Shown here: piece after piece, positions 7,693 through 14,057 of the stretch
Position numbering within the stretch: position 1 is the stretch's first letter
How the letters are laid out: every line of letters starts with the position of its first letter
DNA from: Minisyncoccota bacterium
GTDB taxonomy: Bacteria; Patescibacteriota; Minisyncoccia; UBA6257; JAKLIH01
Length of the DNA stretch: 14,057 nt
Reading direction: 5' to 3'
Assembly: GCA_028691405.1 (NCBI GenBank)
Contig: JAQUZI010000013.1
Coordinates: 1-14,057, forward strand
The notes under the pieces: generated by a model
What the model saw: only the letters and a program-made list of their open reading frames with translations
The model's database searches: none
What the model was told of the DNA's origin: nothing
Program-made: the position numbers and the translations under genes

Positions 7693-8184
7693 ATGATTGA
7701 ATATAATGAAGACAAAGCTCATTATCTTGTGGCAACAGTTGTTGTTATTAAAGATAATAAATATTTAATTACTAAAAGAGCTGATTGAGAAAAAAATATG
7801 CCTGGTAAATGAACTGTTCCAGGCGGTAAATTAGAAAAAAGTGATTATATAAATACACCAAAAGATACATCAGATATGTGATATAATATTTTTGAAAAAG
7901 TTGCTCGTCGTGAAGTTAAAGAAGAAGCAGGTGTGGATATTAAAAATATAGGATATTTAACAAGCATGGCATTTATTCGTTCTGATGAAATCCCCGCTAT
8001 TATTGTTAGTTTATATGGTGATTATGCTGGAGGGGATGTAAAATTACAAGATTCTATGACTGACTATGCTTGGGTTTCTGTTGACGAAATAGATAAATAC
8101 GATTTAATCGAAGGTATAGGTGAAGAAATAAAGATGCTTGATAAATTTTTAAAAGAAGGAGAGATGATTGAGTGAGGAAATTAA
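7693..8184 (+). CDS. Nudix hydrolase
   Basis: A 163-residue Nudix-fold protein that probably hydrolyses a nucleoside diphosphate linked to another moiety; the substrate cannot be predicted. The core begins with YLVATVVVIKDNKYLITKR, then MPGKWTVPGGKLE (35-48), the start of the Nudix box. The second half of the box is at RREVKEEAGV (72-81), with the Arg-Glu pair and EExG metal ligands. Between the halves there is an insertion of about 14 residues compared with the canonical GX5EX7REUXEEXGU pattern. Four UGA codons are read as Trp: 7786-7788 (ADW), 7810-7812 (Trp40, the conserved aromatic before PGG), 7879-7881 and 8173-8175; AWVSVDEI uses UGG. The last UGA shows the protein ends at UAA 8182-8184, three codons further than a standard-code reading. 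The kelch gene follows 18 bases later. Confidence 0.9.
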
Positions 8185-8202
8185 TTGTTTTAAATATATA
8201 AA

Positions 8203-9249
8203 ATGAAAAAGTTATTTATATTAATAGCTATATTTTTTGTGATTTTTTTAATGTTTAATTTTAAAAAAATATTCCAATCTAAAGATATTACTATTGTTCC
8301 TACAACAACTACAACTAAAGAAATAAATTTCAAAGAGATGAATTGAAACATTGATACTAATGCCCCATTCCAAGCAAGAGATTCTCACGGCACAGTTGTT
8401 TTTGATGATGCCATTTGAGTTATGGGCGGGCTTGATGGGAACTCAGTTACCCAAGGATCTATGGTTCAATATTGAAAAGCACCTCATTTTGCTGATGTGT
8501 GAAAATCAGCAGATGGTCATGAATGAGAATTAATAACCGATAAAGCTCCTTGAGGGAAAAGAAGATCTTTGCCATTAGTTGCATTTAAAGATAAAATATG
8601 GCTAATTGGTGGTTATGAGCAAGGTATTGGTACAAAAGGAGATATATGATCAACGCAAAATGGAAAAGATTGAAAACTTGTTACTGAGCTTGCTTCATTT
8701 GGACCAAGAGAAGGTCATACGGTTACTGTGTTTCAGGATAAATTATGGCTAATTGGTGGTGTTAATTTTGACAAACGAACAACATATAATGATGTATGAT
8801 ATTCTGAAGATGGATTGATTTGAAAGCCAGCGACAACAAATGCTCCTTTTTCAGTTAGATATGATCATGATGTTTCGGTGTTTCAGGACAAAATGTGATT
8901 AATGGGAGGACTGGACTTTGGAGACAATATTAGCCATGATATTTGAACATCCTCTGATGGGTTTAATTGAAATTTAATTACTGATCACCCAGAATTTAAT
9001 GAAAGACATGGTCATATTTCCAATGTATTTAAAGATCATTTAATTATTGTTAGCGGCTGAAGCGACACCGAAAAAACTAATGATATGTGATTCTCTAAAG
9101 ATGGTCTGAATTGAGAAAGAAATATTATTAATAATAATTTTACTGGTAGAGAAGATCATGGTGTTATTGTTTTTGATGATAAAATTTGGATTATTGGTGG
9201 TATGGATCAAAATTATAAATGAGATAACTATATTTGATATACAAATTAA
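8203..9249 (+). CDS. membrane-anchored kelch-repeat beta-propeller protein
   Basis: A 348-residue protein. Residues 1-20 are a hydrophobic N-terminal segment after MKK with no evident cleavage site, so it is probably an uncleaved anchor. A Thr-rich linker (about 33-40) leads to six kelch-like blades, each with the pattern H-x-x-x-V-F-x-D-K-x-W-x-x-G-G, then D-x-W-x-S-x-D-G-x-x-W. Blade starts include DSHGTVVFDDAIW, PREGHTVTVFQDKLW, VRYDHDVSVFQDKMW and GREDHGVIVFDDKIW; the fifth is degenerate (ending IIVSGW). Eighteen in-frame UGA codons fall on the repeat Trp positions, with only three UGG (in KIWLIGG, KLWLIGG, KIWIIGG). Under the standard code the gene disappears. Kelch propellers are binding scaffolds; an extracytoplasmic protein of this kind could bind sugars or a partner surface, but the ligand is unknown. 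The ATG at 8203 is chosen because it gives the signal segment. Confidence 0.88.
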
Positions 9250-9275
9250 TTTAAAAAATTTTTAAATATTTTATT

Positions 9276-9830
9276 ATGATTTCAACTTCTGATTTTAAAA
9301 AAGGATTAATTATTAAATACGAGAATCAACCGTGGGCTATATTAGAGTATCAATTTATGAAACCAGGGAAAGGAGGTGCTTTTATGCAGACTAAATTAAA
9401 AAATTTAAAAAATAATGCTAAAAGAGATATCTCTTTCAAATCAAATGAAAAATTTGAAGAATTAGATACTGAAAAAAAACAAGCTGAATATATCTACCAT
9501 AACGAAAAAGAGGTGTTTTTTAATGACGAGAATAAGAAAAGATTTTCTTTAGCAACTGATATTTTTGAAGACAAGCTAAAATATTTAAAGCAAGGAATTG
9601 AAATTGATATTATATATGTTGAAGATGAGCCAGTAAGCTTTGAAATTCCAATAAAAATACCATATATTGTTAAAGAATCACCTGGTGCGGCTAAAGGGAA
9701 TACATCCAGTGGGGCAATGAAAAAAGTTGTTTTAGAAAATGGCTTAGAGATTGATGTACCAATGTTTATTAATCAAGGGGATATTGTTATTGTTAACACT
9801 GACAAATGCGAGTACAGTGAAAGAGGCTAA
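9276..9830 (+). CDS. efp: elongation factor P
   Basis: A 184-residue EF-P, which binds between the P and E sites of ribosomes stalled at polyproline stretches and promotes peptide bond formation. The KOW-like first domain contains KPGKGGAF (29-36), whose Lys32 is at the tip of the loop that is modified in many bacteria. The central OB domain follows (DIFEDKLKYLKQGIEID), and the C-terminal OB domain ends with VPMFINQGDIVIVNTD and EYSERG, the typical EF-P finish. One UGG and no UGA. No EF-P-modifying gene (epmA, epmB, rhamnosyl- or deoxyhypusine-type) is in the window, so the state of Lys32 cannot be inferred. The gene begins 26 bases after the kelch gene; an A/T-only palindrome (9250-9266) fills the gap. 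Confidence 0.97.
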   Translation: MISTSDFKKGLIIKYENQPWAILEYQFMKPGKGGAFMQTKLKNLKNNAKRDISFKSNEKFEELDTEKKQAEYIYHNEKEVFFNDENKKRFSLATDIFEDKLKYLKQGIEIDIIYVEDEPVSFEIPIKIPYIVKESPGAAKGNTSSGAMKKVVLENGLEIDVPMFINQGDIVIVNTDKCEYSERG

Positions 9831-9859
9831 ATTTAGTATGTTTAATGCAATAATTTCTC

Positions 9860-9888
9860 TTGACTTCTTTATTTTTATATGTTATATT
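9860..9888 (+). promoter_or_regulatory. sigma70-type promoter for the HARE-HTH operon
   Basis: TTGACT (9860-9865) and TATATT (9883-9888) are 17 bases apart, in the 88-base gap after efp. The predicted start near 9895 gives a leader of about 24 bases before the ATG at 9919. No hairpin terminator follows efp, so some readthrough from upstream is possible. Confidence 0.78.
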
Positions 9889-9918
9889 ATAAACAATACA
9901 ATCAAATAATATTTAATC

Positions 9919-11010
9919 ATGGCAAAAAATACTTTAACCGATTTAACAGAAAAATTAATAAAAGATTTAAGTAATCGCGACCAAAAGATTATTAAAAAAA
10001 GATTTGGTCTTTTTGATAAAAAACCAATGACTTTTAACGCTATTGGCCAAGAATTTAAAGTTACTCGTGAGCGTATAAGACAAATTCAAGAAGAGTGTTT
10101 AAGTGATATTAGATCACAAAAAACACCAGCCAAACTTAAAGATTTTATTAATGCTGCTAAGAAAATTTTAAAACAAAGTGGCAATGTTTTAGAAGAGAAA
10201 ATTTTTATCAATGAACTTAAAGAGAAATTTGGTGATAACACTCCTGATAGTGTTGTCAGCTTTTTATTAAATTTAGATGAAAATTTTTACTATTTCTCAG
10301 GCAACAATTTCTTTAAACCATTCTGATGTTTTGCTAATATTGATTTAAATGAAATTAAAAAATTAGCTGAAGATATTGAATCAATTCTTAAAGAAAAACA
10401 AACTCCTATAACTTTAAATGAAATTAAAAAAGAGATTGATGGTAGCATTAATCTTAAACACATTCAAAATGTGATGTATATTTATAAAAAAATTGGACGC
10501 AATCCTTTCGGTCAATTTGGTTTAATATCCTGATCCATTATCAATCCTTTAAATGCCAGAGATAAAGCTTACTTTTTAATGAAATATTATTTAAAGAAAC
10601 CTATTCATTTTAAAGTTTTAACTAACCATTTAAAAGAAAGCGAATTTTTAAATGCAACTCAAGCTGTTAATCGAAAAAGAAAAGAGGTAAGTATTCAAAC
10701 CGTTCATAATGAATTAATTAAAGACCCACGTTTTGTTTTAGTTGGACATGGTCATTATGCATTAACCGAATGAGGTTATCAGCCAGGTGTTATTAAAGAT
10801 ATAATATCTCAAGTTTTGCAAACTAGCAATTCTCCTTTAAGTGAAAAAGAAATTATTAGCAAGGTTAAAGAGCAACGCATGGCCAAAGACAATACTATTA
10901 AATTTAATTTACGCAATAATAATAAGTTCGAAAGAACTCACGATGGCAAATATCAAATAAAAGCAATGCCGGGTATTGATGATGAAAATAAATCAATACT
11001 TAGTGCTTAA
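9919..11010 (+). CDS. sigma-70 region 4-like / HARE-HTH transcription protein
   Basis: A 363-residue protein. Residues about 6-60 match sigma-70 region 4: LSNRDQKIIKKRFGL, then a helix-turn-helix IGQEFKVTRERIRQIQEE, as in primary sigma factors, but regions 1-3 are absent. Residues about 215-288 form a HARE-HTH domain (KPIHFKVLTNHLKE, a VSIQTVHNELIKDPRFVLVG core, and HYALTEWGY), the winged helix found in the RNA polymerase delta subunit, ASXL proteins and some restriction enzymes. A second winged-helix-like unit follows (about 291-350, SPLSEKEIISKVKEQR and TIKFNLRNN). Three UGA codons encode Trp at 136, 205 and 285; the last is the conserved Trp in EWGY. Without recoding the gene would read as several separate pieces. 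It probably acts at promoters with RNA polymerase, as a regulator and not a complete sigma. It lies 11 bases upstream of the next gene. Confidence 0.85.
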
Positions 11011-11021
11011 AAATATTTTTA

Positions 11022-12281
11022 ATGACATTTAATTTTGGTATATTTTTATCAAAAATAATATCAACCATATTTATTATTTTCAGAGAGTTTTGGTGGTTAA
11101 TTATACCACTAGCTCTTTTTATATATTTTAGAAAAATATATCAAGGTTATAAAAAACAAATTGCAAAGCCAGCCGAAGAAGATCCTTTAATTTATTTAGA
11201 ATTAAAATTTTCTTCTGATAGCTTTAAGCAACCAGTTACTTCAATGAAGAATTTCTTTGAAAATCTTAAAAATATTAAAATTAAAGATGATAAAAAAGTA
11301 GTTTTTGAAATTATTTGTTGCAAAAATCAGTTAAGATATTTATGTATATTGCCTAAATCTTTAAAAGATTTAATCGAAGTGGCTTTTTATTCTCAGTATC
11401 CGGATATTAAAATTAATGAAATATCTGATTTTGTTTGTCAATTACCACCTAATATTCCTAATAATAATTTTGATATTTGAGGGGAAGAGTATAAACTTAA
11501 AAAAGAAAGCATATATCAGATTAATACTATTAAAAGTGATATTATTAGTGACAAAGATAGCAAGGTAATAGATCCTATAACTATATTGTTAGAGACAACA
11601 GCTAAGGCTGACTACCAAGGGATAATTATTTTTCAGATTGTTTTGTCTCAATTAAATAAAATTCAAAAAGAAAAATATTCAATTGAAAGCGATAATGTTA
11701 TTAATAAAATTTTAGGTAAACCCCCAATTGTTAAAAAAACTGCAACAGAAGAATTTTTAGTTTTGTTTACTCAGGTTTTTAGAGATGTAATAAGTGCCGC
11801 TTCTGCGCCTAAAGAAGAAGTAAAAAAAGAACCAAGTAGTGAAGATAAAGAAAAAGCAAAGAATTTAAAAACCAAAAATGATTACGGCGTTTTTAGTTGT
11901 AATTTTAGAGTCGCATATATTTCACCAAAAGAATGTACTGAAAAATTTGTTCCTTCTTCTATCAACATGTTTATACAAAGATTTACATCCAGTCAAAATT
12001 CTTTTGAAGCGATTGCTAATAAAGGGGTAGAGTTAAAAACAGAAACACTATTAGATAAATGATTAACTAGTTTTTCTAAAAATCAAATAGAATTAAATAT
12101 GAAAAGAGATTTGTTTCAAAGAGTAATTAATCGCAAAATAGAGAAAAAGTTTTTTGTACTTAATTCTGAAGAATTAGCTTCTATATATCACTTTCCATTT
12201 CAAAAGGTTTCAAGCAAATCGCTTGACTATATTAAGAATAAAGAAAGTGCTCCTCCTCCTAATTTACCAATTATACAATAA
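11022..12281 (+). CDS. membrane-anchored partner of the TraG-like ATPase
   Basis: A 419-residue protein with a hydrophobic N-terminus (about 8-37, including FREFWWLIIPLALF) and a large cytoplasmic-type remainder. After the anchor, YLELKFSSDSFKQP and MKNFFENL start a mixed alpha/beta domain. A Lys/Glu/Ser-rich linker occupies about 264-288. The C-terminus has ELASIYHFPF and PPPNLP, a motif I recall from the segment just before the ATPase domain of TraG/VirD4-like proteins in CPR genomes. I do not know its function. It likely anchors or positions the ATPase encoded 14 bases downstream; that is inferred from gene order and the shared motif. Two UGA codons (11478-11480 and 12060-12062) encode Trp, alongside two UGG in the membrane segment. 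The start at 11022 is chosen to include the anchor. Confidence 0.8.
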
Positions 12282-12295
12282 ATTAAACATACTTT

Positions 12296-13900
12296 ATGGA
12301 TGATAATGATATAACAGCATTAGGTATTACCAGCTTTCGTTCTAACGAAGTTAAGTTTGGTATAAAAAAGAATGATAGAAAGTATCATATGTATATCATT
12401 GGTAAAAGTGGTACTGGTAAATCTACATTTATTGAAAATATGTGCTTCTCAGATATTAGTAAAAATCATGGTATGGCTATTATTGATCCTCACGGAGAGT
12501 TAGCTGACAAAATTATTAATTATATACCTAAGGAGCGCATTAATGATGTGGTATATTTTGATCCATCTGACATCGAATACCCAATTGCTTTTAATATAAT
12601 CGAAGAAGTTCCTAATGAGATGAAACACGTTGTTTCATCTGGGCTCATGGGCGTTTTTAAAAAAATATGACCTGACGTTTGGTCCGCTCGTATGGAATAT
12701 ATTTTAAACAATACCATCTTGGCTTTACTTGAATATCCAGGATCTACATTATTAAGTATTAATCGTATGTTGGCTGACAGTAATTACAGACAAGAAGTTA
12801 TTTCTAAAATTACCGATCCAACTGTTAAATCTTTTTGAAACAATGAGTTCGAAAAATATGACCCTAAATTTAGGCGTGAAGCTATAGCGCCAATTCAAAA
12901 CAAAGTTGGCCAATTTGTTTCCAATCCATTAATTAGAAATATTATTGGGCAAAAAGAAAGTAAAATTGACGCTCGTAAAATTATGGATGAAGGGAAGATA
13001 TTAATAGTTAATTTATCAAAAGGGTTAATTGGAGAAGAGAATACTACATTGCTTGGCGCTTTGATGGTTACTAAAATACAATTAGCCGCTATGTCTCGCG
13101 CAGATACAAATCCCGAGAATAGACCTCCATTTTATTTATATATTGATGAGTTTCAAACTTTTTCTACCGAATCTTTTGCTAATATATTGTCTGAAGCAAG
13201 AAAATATAATCTTAATTTGATTATAACACATCAATATATAAGGCAATTAACTGATAAGGTTAAAGATGCTGTTTTTGGAAATGTTGGTACAATTGTGTCT
13301 TTTCGTATTGGTCCTGATGATGCCAGTTTTATTGAAAAACAATTTGTTCCTGATTTTGATCAAAATGATTTAATTAATTTGCCTAACTATAACTTTTATA
13401 TTAAATATTTAATTGATGGTATGCCAAGTAGTGCTTTTTCTGCTATAGGGTTAGCGCCACTTGAGCCTTATGAAATTAGTTATAAAAACGAAATAGTTGA
13501 AAACACAAGAAGCAATTTCGCTAAAACTAGGGAACAAGTAGAAACAGATATTAAGAAATGGACATCTTTAGAATTTGTGTCTTCAAATGTTAGTTCTAAA
13601 ATTAAATCTAAAACAGAATACTGAGAGGCTGTATGCACTCGATGCCATAAGCCAACTTTAGTCCCATTTAGACCTGATCCAAGCAAACCTGTATATTGTA
13701 ACGAATGCTTTGAAATTATTAAGAACAATAGAAATAAAGATATAGAAGAGAAAACAACTATTGAAGTTGAAAAAGAAGAAAATATTAAAAAAGATAAAAC
13801 ACAAATAGATAAAACTATCGAAGAAAGAAGAAAAGAAATAAAAGAAAAAATTGATAAATCTGGACTAGTTGATACTATCAGAAATATCTTTAAAGAATAA
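12296..13900 (+). CDS. TraG/VirD4-like conjugation-type ATPase with C-terminal zinc ribbon
   Basis: A 534-residue P-loop ATPase of the type IV coupling-protein/HerA superfamily, in the form common in CPR genomes. Walker A is GKSGTGKST (36-44), followed by IDPHGELADKI and YFDPSDIEYPIAFN. The middle has FKKIWPDVWSARMEYIL, VKSFWNNEFEKY and APIQNKVGQF. Walker B is LYIDEF with Asp284 and Glu285, then ILSEARKYNLNLIITHQY and AVFGNVGTIVSFRIG. The C-terminal part contains a zinc ribbon (CTRCHK and YCNEC, about 446-470), then a Lys/Glu-rich helical tail. UGA codons at 12668-12670, 12836-12838 and 13622-13624 are Trp; the second is the near-invariant Trp of FW..EF. It has no membrane segment, and the preceding gene may provide one. 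It probably pumps or remodels DNA, but no relaxase, pilus or other secretion gene is nearby, so conjugation is not shown. Confidence 0.92.
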
Positions 13901-13909
13901 TATTTTAAT

Positions 13910-13938
13910 TTGACATTTAATCTTTAGTTTTGTATAAT
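13910..13938 (+). promoter_or_regulatory. consensus sigma70-type promoter at the window end
   Basis: TTGACA (13910-13915) and TATAAT (13933-13938) are perfect consensus boxes exactly 17 bases apart. The predicted start near 13945 gives a leader of about 30 bases. The -10 region shares TATAATTTACAT with the 4474-4502 promoter. Confidence 0.88.
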
Positions 13939-13974
13939 TTACATATATCTTAATAAAAATATTAAAAAAGCATT

Positions 13975-14057
13975 GTGCCAAAGCAAAAGAAAAATAGCCC
14001 AGATGACGAACTATATTTCGACATTGTCCCACCTTTACCTGAAGAAGAAAAAGAAGA
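13975..14057 (+). CDS. start of an unrecognised acidic protein, cut by window end
   Basis: A GTG at 13975-13977 opens a frame that runs off the window after 27 codons. The visible residues are polar and charged: PKQKKNSPDDELYFD, then PPLPEEEKE. I do not recognise it, and nothing can be said of its function. The start is chosen because it lies about 30 bases downstream of a consensus promoter, a spacing like other genes here; no ATG is available in this frame. A TTG one base earlier opens another frame that also stays open, so the frame is only probable. There is no Shine-Dalgarno sequence. Confidence 0.5.
   Translation, partial: MPKQKKNSPDDELYFDIVPPLPEEEKE

Noticed and set aside
9250..9266. 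Perfect A/T palindrome between the kelch gene and efp
   Set aside because: It has no G or C in the stem and would not form a stable terminator; it is short and likely in this base composition.
1..13900. UGA as glycine (code 25), as in Gracilibacteria and Absconditabacteria
   Set aside because: UGA falls on Trp columns (rubredoxin, FW..EF, kelch, HARE, Nudix), while conserved glycines in the same proteins use GGN codons.
1..14057. CRISPR array, insertion sequence, integrase, phage genes or tRNA-Trp(UCA)
   Set aside because: I looked for regularly spaced repeats, transposase and integrase motifs and further tRNAs on both strands and saw none; only tRNA-Lys is present.

Overview
The window is a strongly AT-rich, gene-dense piece of a bacterial chromosome in which UGA is read as tryptophan. 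Many genes look broken under the standard code, but each becomes one full-length, family-like protein once UGA is decoded as Trp. I count about 46 in-frame UGA against about 13 UGG. Genes end almost only with UAA (15) and once with UAG (serS). UGA falls on Trp positions that are diagnostic in known families: the rubredoxin Trp of rubrerythrin, the FW..EF motif of the TraG/VirD4-like ATPase, the Trp before PGG in the Nudix protein, the Trp at the end of the HARE-HTH domain, and almost every repeat of a kelch protein. The gene set points to a Patescibacteria/CPR-type organism: a TraG/VirD4-like ATPase with a C-terminal zinc ribbon and its membrane partner, a sigma-region-4/HARE-HTH protein, FtsQ, EF-P and small membrane proteins. 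Mollicutes, the usual UGA=Trp bacteria, fit poorly. Placement is inference from protein recognition only.

Layout. (1) 1-4425, a plus-strand run of tightly packed genes: the 3' part of a tRNA-dihydrouridine synthase, a DUF998-like membrane protein, a COG1313-type radical SAM protein, a small Smr-domain protein, a BaiN/HI0933-type flavoprotein, rubrerythrin, and a desulforedoxin-domain protein with an acidic tail. It ends in a strong terminator (4436-4470). (2) 4474-7467: a promoter and a Lys/Glu-rich protein of unknown function, then a promoter, serS and ftsQ, ending in a hairpin with A/T tracts on both sides. (3) 7486-7623, minus strand: tRNA-Lys(UUU) with its own promoter, transcribed toward the same hairpin, which probably terminates from both sides. 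(4) 7661-9830: a Nudix hydrolase, a membrane-anchored kelch beta-propeller protein with 18 UGA codons, and elongation factor P. (5) 9860-13900: a good promoter, then a sigma-4/HARE-HTH regulator, a membrane-anchored protein and the TraG-like ATPase, closely spaced like an operon. (6) 13910-14057: another consensus promoter and the first codons of an unrecognised GTG-start gene.

Expression signals are uniform. Several promoters have recognisable -35 and -10 boxes exactly 17 nt apart and predicted leaders of only about 17-30 nt. Almost no start codon has a Shine-Dalgarno sequence; starts sit in A/T-only leaders. Functionally the window mixes housekeeping (tRNA modification, Ser charging, EF-P, cell division), an oxygen/peroxide defence pair (rubrerythrin plus desulforedoxin) and envelope or DNA-translocation functions. 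I saw no CRISPR array, insertion sequence, integrase or phage gene. The outstanding observation is the UGA=Trp code in a CPR-like background; the recoded CPR lineages I know of (Gracilibacteria, Absconditabacteria) use UGA for glycine.
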